Shown here: piece after piece, positions 1-12,400 of the stretch
Layout: every line of letters begins with the position of its first letter
How positions within the stretch are numbered: position 1 is the first letter of the stretch
NCBI RefSeq assembly: GCF_019059575.1
Contig: NW_024882905.1
Span: 116,631-180,630 of the forward strand
Direction: 5' to 3'
DNA from: Amphibalanus amphitrite
Taxonomy: Eukaryota > Arthropoda > Thecostraca > Balanomorpha > Balanidae
Length of the DNA: 64,000 bases
Translations under genes and position numbers: made by a program
The notes under the pieces: model-generated
What the model saw: the letters and a program-made list of their open reading frames with translations, nothing else
Databases searched by the model: none
Told to the model about the DNA's origin: nothing

Positions 1-481
1 GCCGCCGCCGCAGCTCAGGCGGAACTCTTATACATATGTATGTATATGATAGGCAGGTGGTACGAAAAAGCGCGCAGATCGACGATGCACAAGAAATAAC
101 CGAGCCGAAGATCGGGAATATAGTTATTTAAATGCCATGGGCTAGTGTGAATGGGCAAAAAAAAAAGACTGACAAAAATGACTGAAAATCAACCTGCTTC
201 GGCACGTATATACCCCGCTTCCTATCATTTTTTTTTTTTTAAATAAATTTAGTCCGAATGGCTGAATGGGCGGATTTGAGGAATCAGAGCCCGCACATAG
301 CTTGTTGTGCTGACCCTGACCCCACCACCCGATCGCGCAATTCCAGTTGTATGGCAGAATTTTGTCCGAACGTTTTACGTGCCCTCACGACTGGACACGG
401 TCCCCTCCGCTCACTCACGTTACCTGGCTTCTGTGCGGCCCCTGCCACAGACACGCACGCCATTACACGTAGGAGCTAAAT

Positions 482-566
482 GTGGCCGCCCGCACCGGGG
501 CTTGAACCGGGCTCTCACTTCCGGCTAAGCGTCGAATTCCGGCGCATTTATCCACTCGGCCACGGA
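482..566 (-). pseudogene. tRNA-derived segment (degenerate type II tRNA or SINE head)
   Basis: Read on the minus strand, the segment has an A-box-like TGGCCGAGTGG and a B-box-like GGTTCAAGCC at tRNA-like spacing, with a near-complete T arm (CCCGG, 7-nt loop, CCCGG). The A box resembles Ser/Leu tRNAs. The acceptor strands pair only partly and the anticodon arm is unclear, so it is more likely a tRNA pseudogene or SINE head than a working tRNA. Confidence 0.4.
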
Positions 567-574
567 GAGGACGA

Positions 575-640
575 GGATGGGTGACGAGCACCAAAATTTA
601 GAAATCATGATGGGTGACGAGCACCAAAATTTAGAAAACC
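575..640. repeat. Two-copy tandem repeat of about 33 bp
   Basis: The phrase GATGGGTGACGAGCACCAAA followed by ATTTAGAAA occurs twice in direct succession, just 5' (in plus coordinates) of nothing coding. It adjoins the tRNA-derived segment. Confidence 0.6.
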
Positions 641-1073
641 TGTCACGATAATTTACGTCAGGACATTGCTGTAAAAACCTTAAAGCTGGTTTTTGGAACG
701 ATAACCACAGACCTTCATATTGCGACCCCGGATGGGTAGGTATTATACTATCCCCTATTAAAATGTCCACAATGTTCAACACAAACCCGTGCCGTCAACC
801 TGAAATCGCTGGCTCGGCGGGCGCCAATTTTTCGCGCGTAGTACCTACACTGAAATCGCGTGTCTCAGCACCATTTATCCAAGGTGCTCAATGCGAATTA
901 GCCGCGGCTAAGCGACAGCTCATAGCTGCGACGCTGAGCAGAAGGCACGCAACGCGCCGCACAGATTGGGGCCGAAAATACGGCGAGCCCAATGACAAGC
1001 GATCATATAATTGGATTAGTCAAATGAAGAGTTAAATACGTCCGGTAAAGCAAGAAGGGGATACTGAGACTAA

Positions 1074-1240
1074 GGGTCTGTTCCAGTCGCACTTCCTAAC
1101 ACCTCTAAACTCGTCCAAGACTGCTTCCTTGTTCCAGTGGCAGCTCTAGCCCCTACAAAGCCAAGGAGGGTCCTGCTCCAACCTCCTTTATCTTGCTCTT
1201 GGAGTTTAGAGGTGTTAGGAAGTTCGACTGGAACAGACCC
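1074..1240. mobile_element. Harbinger-like MITE, 167 bp, TSD TAA
   Basis: Inverted termini of about 40 bp begin GGGTCTGTTCCAGTCG on the left and end with its near reverse complement on the right, with one or two mismatches. Both ends are flanked by TAA (1071-1073 and 1241-1243), the TWA target-site type of PIF/Harbinger elements. The interior has no coding capacity. The termini resemble those of the larger element at 50951-51450. Confidence 0.65.
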
Positions 1241-2154
1241 TAAGGGTCATAGCCACTGAATTGAATTTGAAGTTAGATGCTAACACTTGGTGTACACTAG
1301 ACACAAACAGGCTCTCCTCTCCAACTCGCTCTCCAAGTTCAGGTTCTGACATTTACTTTCACAGTTTCAGCTCACCCTTTTAGTCCATACGTTTATTGAA
1401 GTGCGGTAACAACAAATATTTGAATAAAATAAATGCAAAATTTAAAATTAGACTTCATATAAATTCATTTCCGCTGAACTGCATCAACTTCATGAGCCAG
1501 CCCCCTCGAATGCAATGCGAAGGCGACGCGATACCAAATTTTTGGACCCAGTTGCGGCATTCAACAGTGGGCGAAATTATATAGGAGCGGTAGCCTTTGC
1601 AAAATAACCGAAGGTTTGTTGTCAATAGTTAAAACACTATTCTTTAGAATTGTTTTTCTATTGAAAAACAAATCTGAGTTCCCTGAAAATTTGGCAAAAG
1701 CTGCCTGAGATCAGTACAACTTGATGCTCGAGAACACGGCTGTTCCAAAAATTCTGATTTTTTCAGGATTTCTAGTGGGCCAGGTGATCTACGTTCTGGT
1801 ATGGGTCTCTCCTCCGCGGACAATCTGGTGCACGTGCCACGGGACTTTGAAAATTCCCATGTTAAACCAATGGGGAAGATGAAAAAATGCGTTCCGCGGC
1901 AGATTGCACGAAAACGATCCAAACGACCCCCTATTTTCTTCCATGCGGATCAACCACCATTCGGTGCAACCCATGGGTATGTCGCAAAGTGGCCGGAAAA
2001 GTCCAGAACCACGTGCCACGTGCCGTTGAAAATGACCCTGGTCACCCTGCACACCGGAAATTTGGATTTTGGAGTTTAGGTCATTTCGGCACACCCGCGA
2101 AGCAGACTATGACGTGGGTGACCAAACAATGGGTGTCATCTGGTCGGCAACTGT

Positions 2155-2629
2155 TTAAAGGGACCCTCCCACCTTCAAAAAAGTTAATGAATTGGCACGA
2201 AAGTGATGTCGCTCGGTTCAGAAAGAGCGAAAACGAATATCTACCAAATTTCATCGAAAAATATTCACCGGTTTTCAAGATATTAGACTTTTACTTTTGT
2301 TTACTTTTTGGGATCTCCGCTGTTCCTACCGACTTTATTTGAAAGTGCGGCATTTGTTGCGCGCAAAGCAGCATATACCACCGCGTGCTACCAAACGTTT
2401 TAGTAAAAAATTTAAAAATCGTTAGATCTCCGCTGACGTCACAAATTCTAAGGGGGCATACCAATGCACTAGCCCCTTAGAATCCGAAAACTGCAAGTTT
2501 GAAATTCCATATCTCCGAATTAAAGCATTTGTCGATGTTGTGAGTGCCCAAACCGGTATTTGCAGGCCATGGCCACCAATTTGGCTATCTCAACTCAAAA
2601 CTAATGTTAAGGTGGGAGTGTCCCTTTAA
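2155..2629. mobile_element. Kolobok-like MITE with TTAA ends
   Basis: Both ends carry TTAA followed by AGGGACMCTCCCACCTT in inverted orientation, about 20 bp. TTAA target sites plus AGG termini fit the Kolobok superfamily. No ORF of note lies inside. Related elements occur at 27248-27800 and 32643-33158. Confidence 0.55.
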
Positions 2630-3086
2630 GGTGTCGTCCAGTGGGTCAAAGTGATAGTTCCAAACTTTTGGGATCCACCATTCTGAGGATTCTCTTTGAC
2701 AATTACCTACGTGTCTTGTTTTCAAGCTGCGCGATAACTTCGTTCGAAATCATGCAATGCCTTGATGGATTTTCAGGACGATGCGCTCAATATCGCCGAT
2801 AACCTTTGCGTCACCAAAAGCTCGGCTTTTGACAGATTCGCGGCTCAAGTTGATACACAATTCATTTCGATAAAGCCGCAAACAGACATGATTGATTTCA
2901 GATTAGGCCACCCAAATATGGATCATTGCGCACACAGCGCCGGCGAAATCAACCAGATACGGGCGGCGGGCGCAAACACCCAGTGAATCCATCGACAGCA
3001 GCGCCAAGAAATTGGAGCCGATATGCAGTGCCGGGTGAGCCCGCCCAGTGAATGACGCCGCCCCGTGGCGACTGTCCGCGTCAGAG

Positions 3087-3139
3087 TGACGTCACGGGCG
3101 CCACCGCACGTGACGTCACGACACAGGAGCGTGACGTAC
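3087..3139. promoter_or_regulatory. Cluster of cAMP-response-element motifs
   Basis: Two perfect palindromic TGACGTCA sites (3087-3094 and 3111-3118) and one TGACGTAC variant (3132-3139) lie within 53 bp in GC-rich sequence. A TGTATAATT stretch follows about 10 bp later. This could be a CREB/ATF-bound promoter or enhancer, but no gene start is visible beside it. Confidence 0.4.
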
Positions 3140-3585
3140 ATACACGCCCCTGTATAATTTCCCCGTCACACGACGGTGGCCGGTGCCGCGGCCAGGCCAT
3201 GCGTCGTGAACGACAGAAGCCAACGGCCAGCGTACCGTCGCATGACAAGGCGCGTCATAAGTCGCATGTCAAGCCTAATAGCAAACAATTAAACGGACAC
3301 GTCAGGCGCCAGAGCCGTTGCTACATAGTTCCCAGGTCAATGCAATTACTCTGATCGATCGAAATGAGTGACCATTAACCAAAATAATAGTAGTAAGCAA
3401 TAGGTGTAGAGTAGATTTGTGCAACTCATTTTCCAATGCGCAAACCTGCTTATCAACATAAGGCAAATGAAAAGCCAACAAATTACAAAAAAAGAGCGTA
3501 AAGTCCCGTAGATAAGCTGGCAGAGCGTTGCCCAGTTTTGAGTCGCTCCCGCGCTCTTTACCATAAAACTATAAACTCCTAACGG

Positions 3586-4604
3586 CAGGGATGCGGAGCC
3601 GGAGCCGGAGTCGGAGCCGGAGCCGCCGGAGCCGGCATATTTTGCCCGGAGCCGTGAAACAATATAGCCCGGAGCCGGAGCCGGAGCCGGAGCCGCCAAA
3701 AAAGGGGGCGACTCCGGCTCCTTTTTATTTTTTGAAGAGGAAAAAAAATTGACCTAGTTCGGTTTGACAGTACAAGGCAGTAAAACATATGGTACTATTG
3801 GTCTCAAGATAAGGGCCCAGGCGACCTGTAGTTTTGGTGCGGTGAATACCCTCACCCTCGCCACAACTCGAGTGGGGGTGGCGCTGGCTGGGAGAAGGGG
3901 TGCACTCGGCCCGAGTTGTGGCGAGGGTAAGGGTATTCACCGCATCAAAACTACAGGTCGCCTGGGCCCTTATCTTGAGACCAATAGTACGTCATGGGCC
4001 ATCAAGTGAATGAAAAAAGCCGAATATCCCCAGTATCCCACAGTACGCAATCAACTTCCTGTCTGCTCCTCCCCCCCCCCCACGTCTACTACATCCCCCA
4101 GAACATGCCCAGAACATGAGGACCGGTCATCAGGTGACGGCCATTGTTTTGAAGCTAGTGCAGTGGACTGCGACTCCCAGCACCGTCTCTTCCCACCCCA
4201 CCCTCACCCCACCCCCCAATGCAGCCGAGACGGGTGTCAGCTTACGATGGTTCAGTGAACTCCGATTCGCGGCGACTGCGTTTCCAATGCCATCGCTTCC
4301 TAGTCCTTTGTTCTGCCTGTTCTCTCCGAGGCGCGTTTGTGCGGGGACGCGGTGAACCGGTCATGGCAAAGAGTAACGCGTATAACCAATCCAATTTTTC
4401 TTCCACCCGTATTTAATTGATTGCATAGGGGATGTACTGAGTCGGAGCCGGAGCCGCCGGAGCCGGACCATTTTACTCGGAGCCGGAGCCGGAACCGGAG
4501 CCGCCATAACATTTCACCCGGAGCCGGAGCCGGAGCCGATTTTTTTCTCCGGAGCCGGAGCCGGAGCCGGAGCCGTCTGAAATTTCCACGGCTCCGCATC
4601 CCTG
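3586..4604. mobile_element. hAT-like element with terminal GGAGCC arrays
   Basis: Inverted ends read CAGGGATGCGGAGCC and its complement. The flanking octamers CCTAACGG (3578-3585) and CCCAACGG (4605-4612) match 7/8, like a hAT target duplication. Next to each end is an array of GGAGCC hexamers (about 3593-3712 and 4442-4577). The centre holds a long hairpin. There is no transposase ORF, so the element is non-autonomous. Confidence 0.6.
3792..3990. repeat. Near-perfect 79-bp inverted repeat (hairpin)
   Basis: Arms 3792-3870 and 3912-3990 are complementary with about two mismatches around a 41-nt loop. The structure lies inside the hAT-like element, so one DNA strand or a transcript could form a long hairpin. 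Confidence 0.75.
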
Positions 4605-4670
4605 CCCAACGGGGATGGTCCGCAGTTGGTAGCAGTCACCGAAGCCAGTTGAATAGACGGACAGACAGTA

Positions 4671-4813
4671 GCGGCGGAACACCTTCAATTAAGGGGGGGG
4701 GGGCACTGCCGACTTTTGGTCCCATTCTTTCCATGCAGCGCCCATAAGGCTAATGTTAAAATGCCAAAATCAAAGGGGGGCACGGTGCCCCGGTGCCCTC
4801 ACCGTTCCGCCGC
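4671..4813 (+). mobile_element. 145-bp MITE with GCGGCGGAAC termini, copy 1
   Basis: A short element starts with GCGGCGGAAC and ends with the reverse complement. Its interior contains poly-G tracts and the phrase GACTTTTGGTCCCATTCTTT. Copies occur at 36361-36501 (opposite strand) and 61341-61499. Confidence 0.6.
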
Positions 4814-5933
4814 CTATGCGGACAGAGTGTGTCCGAGTTCAACGTATATCAAAAGTAGGATGCAACTTGAACTGATGCTCATACCATAGGTCAAAATAAT
4901 ATGAAATTCATCATTTTGATACATTGTTGGAGGAACGAGATGAGGTCAATTTTCATCCCACCTTTGATAATCATGCCCAAAGAAACGTCGCACTACATAA
5001 ACTGTACAAATCATCAACTAATTAGCCTATTAGTGGATAATTTTCAGCGCAGCGAACTTCTGATCTTGCTACCAAGTACTCTTGAAACCATTCCAAGCGA
5101 GGCCACCGCACACTATCCATCCGGCCGGGTTACTCGGCTGTCGCATGCGATTTTGTCGCGCGAGTTCTGATTCTAATTCAAGCAGAATATTTCACCGTGA
5201 ACATGTTGGTACCGGCTGAATTCCAAGAAATTATATTTTTGAAAGAATAACTAAAATTATTATCAGTGTGCAATATTACGTGACACACGGAAGAGAGTCA
5301 AGCAGACTACAGTTTGAAATATAAAACTACTCATAACTTGTACACATATCAGTAAAAATGCAAAATCAATTCATAATATTGCAACTTGAGTACAATAACT
5401 TAAAAGGTTGACGACTCTAAAACAGCCTTAACTTGAAATATTTACTTAATAAAGAATATTCACCTCATACGACACAAGCTTATGGCATTTCGAATTGTTA
5501 GCAACCCTCATAAAGGTTGCATTACGGAACGGCTGCGGGTTTTCTCCTGCTCAGACGGAAAGTTCTTATTCGGTCATTGCGTAAATATCGTTAAGGGTTG
5601 AATCCTTAATAATCATTTCACAATATGCGATGAATGCGCCTACAACTCTGAGACATTCGGTTGGTTATTCGACCGTGCGATGTAGAGACTCGCACTAGAC
5701 AACCGCTCCTGTAAAAGCCGAACGAAGCGGCCGAATGGCTAGTGCGCGGTGGTCAATACTAATTACAGTGCGTTTTCCCCAATATTTTGCATTCACAAGA
5801 TGTCACTGCTGACGAAGGTGCAGAGCGAGGTGCGTTTCATACAGAGCCCCCCGCTCAGCCGTATGGGTACTGACCTGGCATGAGGCGCTCAGACCCGGGC
5901 GGGGGCCTGCGAGCCCGCACGGCCGTTCCTGTC

Positions 5934-6448
5934 TCAGGCCTCCGAGTAGTCCTTGCCCTTGTGACCCAGTCGCCGGGCCAGGTCGCACATCACCTCGCTG
6001 AAGATGACGGCGTCCATGTTCTGTCCGAGCATGTAGAGCAGAAACCAGTCTCCGATACGCGACCGGCGGATGATGACGCTGATGGCGTCCCGGCTGACGA
6101 ACCGCAGCCGCATCTGCAGCGAGACGGCGCGCAGCTTGGGGCTGACCATGAGCAGCAGGCGCGCCATGCTGTTGAGCAGCGTCAGGCCGGCCAGGATCAG
6201 AAACCAGAACCACAGGAACAGGTACAGCTTCTCGTTGACGATGTTGAGCGGCAGGATGCAGAGCACGTCCAGCACCTCGATGTTGCTCGACGGCCCGTAC
6301 TTGCGGAAGATGCACTTGGTCATGCGTGGGAAGACGCGGACGAGCGGGTCGATGCGCAGCTCCGGGTCCTGCTCCGCGTAGGCGATCACGTCCAGGCCCA
6401 GCGTCAGAAACTCCCCGTCAAAGAACCGGTCGATCAGAAATATCTGAC
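5934..6448 (-). CDS. Innexin exon 3 (C-terminal half)
   Basis: The acceptor is TTTGTTTCAG at the 6449 side. The exon encodes residues 199-369: the second extracellular loop with Cys244 and Cys262, the fourth membrane segment, and a cytoplasmic tail containing [13 protein letters not shown]. It ends with TGA at 5934-5936. Confidence 0.95.
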
Positions 6449-9400
6449 CTGAAACAAACACACGAAAATGTAAGCTACACTGTTGTAGCCACAACAGCAC
6501 TATGCGTCTACGACAGTACAACGTGAATAATGGATGCGCTGAAAGTCCAAGGTCCCAGCTGACCGTCTGCGTGTTTGTTCACTGTTCGCCTAGCCAGTGT
6601 AGTAAAGACATTGCCTGATAACTGCTCATAATTACCCCGGTTAGTCAAGACAATGCAAAAATCCGTAGCTGTTTTCCGACAGGTAAGTCGTCAAATTCAT
6701 TTATGGGGCCACCGGTCCTGGTTCACTGGGGAGGTAGGTGGAGGTAGCGAGGGTGTCCGAGACCGACACGTAAAACCACCCCGACTTGAAGGAGCCGCGG
6801 CTAGTTAGCAGGGATGATCTTCTTACACCGACTACACACCAGCCGTCCCCTTCATGGTACGCCAGCGCGGCGGCGAAGGTGCGCGGCGGAGGTGCGGATC
6901 GCAACGTGCGTCGAACCAGGGCCAGGGACGCACGGGGCCGTGGTGGGTCAATGCGACAGCACCGTTGGCCGTCGCTATACACACACAAGCCCACGACGTA
7001 ACTGCACGGCCGCAGGCGATTACCGAGCTAACCCGTCCCGCGTACGAGAATGGTTTGATATATGTGACCATTTGTCACAATGACATAATGCCACACGCCT
7101 GGATACATATAACGAAGGGGGTTAGGGTATCGCCTCATATCGTCAATGCTCTGAGCGCTATCTGTGCTGATGCATATTTGCGATCCAATTCGGGCCTATG
7201 CTAGTCACAGAAAAAATAATTATTCAAACGAAGGCTAGGCGCTGGGCGGGCGGCGATGGAGCCCATCAGCCGGTTTTAGGTCAAATAGGTACTTGAGCGA
7301 CCGCCTTATCAGACCTTAACCGCCTTTTTAGCTGTTATCCAGGTGCGCATAGGTCCGTATGCCTGAATTCATCATACATGCATCCACGCATAAGCATGCA
7401 CATTTCACACAAACGGTAGCCTTGACGAAAGTGAAAAGTGTCGTCAGTAACCACTAATTACATAGAAGTGACTTCCGACAAATTCACAGCGGACCTTTGA
7501 TGTGAAGGGTCAACACTGAAAATGAGCGGACCAAACGAGCAATCTAAAGCACTCGGTCGTGCCCAGTTGAAAAAAAGCTCAGTGACGTATTTGTTGCCGA
7601 CAAACTGCACTAGGTAGTTGGTGTTGCGGCTCATTTCGGCTCTGATCGTAGCTGCCGGGCCGGGCCGACTCGTGATCCCGGCCGGCGCCGCTCCACGCCG
7701 CCGCCGCCCCCATCCCCCTGCCATGCCGCCGGCAGATGGGCCGTCCTCGAGAGAGTTTATGGCAGTGATCGGGTGACGGGACGCTTCTCTCTCCCTGCGA
7801 CCGTGTTCTACAGCTGCAGTTGTATGAAAGGATGCGCTGTTACCGGAGGGACTGACCCGGGGGGAGGGGGTGGGCTGGTGTGGCGTCGCACGTGGAACTG
7901 TGTCCCCGGCGGGCCGGAGCCGTTATGCCGACATGTGCCGACCGCGTGGTAGGGTTACCAGGACGCTGTGTAGTGTGTAGCTTCTTTGTTATTTCATTAC
8001 TTCCGTCGCCATCTGTGTCCTCCCGACCCAGTATATAAACGAGGCGGGAGCAACCCTCGCTCTCACTTCTTTACTTTTCGGCGCCGAGAGAGCACTGCCT
8101 CGCTCTCTCTGGCCAACTCTTCTTGTCAGTGATACTGTGTTGTCATCGCCTATTCGCCATCTGCAATACTCACCAGTTCGGAAGAATCTTGTGTTTGTGA
8201 ATGGTGAAGAGTGGAGTGCAGCGGCGGATAAGAGCACGGGGAGAGTGGCACACAGTTCGCACAGTCTTCTATTTCACGGTGACCGGGTCTACTTATCATT
8301 CCTATCTGATTCCTTATTTTCCTAATACCTCTTGCTCTCTGAAAAGAGGGTTCCTTTGTCTCTCTGTAAAGAGGGCTCTATATCTAGGTCTTAACATACT
8401 CTCTGTAAAGAGGGTTCCTTTGTCTCTCTGAAAAGAGGGCTCTGCATACCCTTTTAGGTCTTAACATGCTCTCTGTAAAGAGGGTTCCTTTGTCTCTCTG
8501 AAAAGAGGGCTCTGCATACCCTTTTTAGGTCTTAACATGCTCTCTGTAAAGAGGGTTCCTTTGTCGCTCTGAAAAGAGTGCTCTTAAACCTTGATCCAAA
8601 ATTATATTCATTCATATAGCATCCACTTCTGATATTATAAATTCCCAATTTCACCTCATTACCATATCAACCTATATCCTGTCAGGCCCCGGTCGCCACA
8701 CCAAATGATGCGAGACGTCAACACACACACAGTTATACAGTCCACTGAGTCAAGTTGAAGAACGTCTGCAACATTTTCTGGTCCTCCGGGCCGGATGATC
8801 CCGGCCAGAGGTGAGAAGTCAGAGGAAGAGGCCCAGAGGCACAGCCCGCAGTAGCAACCCTCGCCAGTGTTCGTCAAGTGGTATCAACTCGCCCCCTGCA
8901 GGATCTAAGTGAAGACTAATGGAAGATTCAAAGGAGGGAGAAGACAGAGAGATGATGCTACGGAGCGGCGACGGCGCTGGAGCAGAGAATGGACGTGCTG
9001 CTGGAGAGTTGGGAGCCCTGACGCCTCAAGACTCAACAGAGGAAAGCAACGGGATGGCGATGCCGCAGAACAGAGTCGATGGCGGAGTGAAGGAAGTAAC
9101 AGCCACCGGTGAGCTGAAGACCCTGAAGCTGCAGCGTGGTCGCAAGGCCGCCCTACTCACCCGTGCCTGTAACACGGCTGAGGTACAAATCGATCGCTGT
9201 GCAAGTGAAGAAGAACTTAGGAAGCGGCTTGAGTCCCTGAACACGGCCCTGGAAGGCTTCCTGGATATAAATGGTGATTATGTTGAAAAGGTACATGAAG
9301 TGGGTGAGCTAGAAGAGGCGGAAGAGTATGCCGCCCGGTTGACGGCACGGCACGCCTCAGCAATCAAGGCGATTAAAGAGGCCATCAAGTTGAAGTCCTC

Positions 9401-12400
9401 AGGCTGCTCAGCGTCCGAGACAGAGGGGAAGCCGATGTCGCTCGCTCCACGGCGAGACGGAAGTAAGGTCAGTGGGTCCCGGGCTTCAAAATGCTCAAAG
9501 GCCTCAACAGTGGCAAGGGAGGCTGAAATAACTGCAGAGATGAAGGCCCTCGAGCTGAAGCATCTCAGGGCAAGAAAGGAACGAGAAAGGCAGAAGAAAG
9601 AGCAAGAGGACATGCTGAGGAAGCAAGAGGACATGCTGAAGGAGCAAGAGGACATGCTGGAGGAGAAGGCTATGGAGGAAGAGGTTGAACGAGCGCTTGT
9701 GAAGGCACGTCTCTGCAAGGCAGCTGAGAGCGACCTTGAGTGGGAGAGACGGCACGATTTCGATGGCGAGAACGTCGCTCTGGTCCCTAGGGAGTGCAAT
9801 GTGGCGGAGGGTCCAGTAACGGTCGACCTGCCTCAGCGTAGACCACCGCCACAAGAACAGCGCCGAACACTGCAACCTGAGCAGCAGACAGCCGCAAACA
9901 ACGCCGAGCTGCCGAGCAGCAAGAACGAACAGCATCCCGCTAACTGGGTGACAGATGTTCGCTCTGAGCAACAGCCTTTGTTTCATCAACAATCGGCGTT
10001 TGTGAAGAGCATCCCACGTCTTACCCTACCGACGTTCCGAGGAAGCGCTCAAGAGTGGCCACGCTGGATTGGGCTGTTTAAAGCTTTGGTGCACAATCAG
10101 CCGTCGTTGTCAGACTCCGAGCGCATGGCACACCTTCAGAACGCGGTAGAAGGACCAGCTGCTCAAGCAATCAATGGCATGCTCTTCGACGGGGAACTCT
10201 ACCAGGAGGCTCTCAAGACCTTGCAGGAACGCTTCGGCAGAGAGGAAGACATCATACAGGCCCACCTGCGGAAGGTCTTCACCTGCACCCCGCCATCCCT
10301 CATGGATCTCCCAGCCATGGAGCAATTCTACTCAGTCGTCCACAACACGGTGACAGTTCTTCGTAATCTGGGCTACTCAAGCGACCTAGCGAGCAGCGAA
10401 AACTTGAGAAGAGTGGTGGAGAAGCTACCAGTCGAGCTTTGTCGAGAGTGGGGCCGAGAAGTGCATAGGCTCCGGCCAGTGCGACCCACTCTGGAGGCGT
10501 TTAGCTCATGGTTGAAGATAGAAGTCGATGTCCTTAGCCACTCTGGCAGCCAGTTTGTCACAAACGACAGGACAGAAGCAGCCAAGTCCAGGGACGGTGG
10601 GACGGCAAGAAAGTCGGCATTCGCGACAGGCGTCACTTCTTCGGCAGATCCAGAATCCCGACGGGCATGCGTGGTGTGTGAGGACACGCACAAGCTCCCA
10701 GACTGCCCGACGTTCAAGGCCAAAACTACCGAGGCCAGAATAAATATCGTGAGCGCTAAGACACTGTGCTTCTCGTGTCTCGGAAAAGGGCACTGGAGCC
10801 GAAGGTGCAGGGTGGCCAGAAGGTGCGGTATCGAAGGCTGCAAGTTCAAGCATCATCCCCTGCTTCATGGCAACAAAGGACAAGCGGTACCCGACAAACC
10901 TCGCAAGGAAGAAGGCAGTAACAGCGCGCCGTTCGTGGCGGCTTCATTGAACGAGGAGACGGACACCCTGCTTCAGGTAGTTCGGGTCCAAGTCCATGGC
11001 ACCAGAGGCTCGAAAGAGGTTCTTGCGCTGCTCGATACCGGGGCGCAAACATCCCTCTGCCGTGAAGACGTTCTGCGCGACCTGGGGATCACCGGACACC
11101 GTCGCCAGCTCCGAATTCAAAATGTGGAAGGAAGTGGCGTCCAGAAGCCCTCGCAGTGCGTCTCACTGACCATAAGCGCACTGGACCCTGATGGAAGGAA
11201 GAGCGAAATCCAAATCCCGGAAGTGTGGTCCGTTCCAGCTCTCAACGTGACTGCCCCTGTGGTGAAAGGAAGCCAGCTCAAGGGATGTGAACACCTTCAC
11301 GGACTTGAGTTCCCACAGTACGACGGTGGGCAAGTGGAACTACTTATCGGAGCGAACGTCTTAGAAGCGGTCCTGCAAAGAGAGACGCGTGTCGGACGCC
11401 CGAATCAGCCAGTAGCAGTGAAGACCGATCTCGGATGGGCACTGACAGGATCGGTCTCGGCCATCGTTCACAGTAGCTTGCGCCAAGTCATGTCCACGAA
11501 GCTGCTGCTGACGGAACAGGAGGACGAGCGGTCTGCTGCTGTCAATGAAGGGCGGTCTACCGAGCCTTTCGGGACTGAGCGCTGCCAGACTAAACCCAGG
11601 TCAAAGGAAGGAGAAAGAGTGGTCAAACCGTTGGAGGAGAGCACAATCAGAAGTCAAGGACGATATAAGACCGGTTTGCTGGGGGCTCGATCGTCACCAG
11701 GCATCGCCAACTATGTCCTCAAAGAAACGCCCCAAGAGCACTGGAATGAAGGATGGACAGCGCCTCCGAGAGAACCCGAGCAGATCCAGCAAAGCTTCTG
11801 CATGGATGATTTATTGCTGTATGACGCAGATGTGGATACCGCCAAGCATCTGAAGCAAGGAGCAATCCGAGCCCTCTCTGATGGGGGATTCAAACTGACT
11901 AAATGGAGGAGCAGCCGGCACGAAGTTCTGGAAGGCACTTCGACCAGCGATCTGGCCTCCGCCTGGGTGCGCCGACGTTTGCAGCGGAGGAAACCTCAGG
12001 AGTCGTCTGGAAAGAGAACCTACAGCGGCACCAGGCGGCACGTCCCAGAAAAGATGAACCCGGCCGATGACTGCTCGAGGGGACTGTCTGCATCCGAAAT
12101 CACGTCCGAGAGCCGGTGGCTGAGCGGCCCAGCGTTCCTGAGCGACGATGAAGAGAACTGGCCGGCGCAAGCGCCACCGCCACCGCTGACGGACGACATG
12201 GAGGAGGTGAAGTCAAACATCCTGGCCAGCGTAGTGAAGGGCGGCGGCCAGCCGGAACGTCTTCAAGGAGCGCACTACTGCCGCTGTCGCCGTAGAGCAG
12301 CGACGGCGGTGTGATGAGATGCAGTTAGTGGATGTGCCGGAACGTTTGTCGTCTCCTTAGTGTGTGTGTTTAGAATGCATATCTAAACACAGGGGGGAGT

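Larger units (their letters stand above)
1..5933. other. Intergenic region downstream of the innexin gene
   Basis: No exon was recognised here on either strand; the open frames are short and lack family motifs. The stretch is a mosaic of repeats listed separately: a tRNA-derived segment, a Harbinger-like MITE, a Kolobok-like MITE, a CRE cluster, a hAT-like element with GGAGCC arrays, and a 145-bp MITE. From about 4820 to 5930 I see nothing recognisable except the likely 3' UTR of the innexin next to its stop codon. Confidence 0.6.

Noticed and set aside
482-566. Functional tRNA gene
   Set aside because: A and B boxes are present but the acceptor strands mispair and no clean anticodon loop forms; called tRNA-derived instead.
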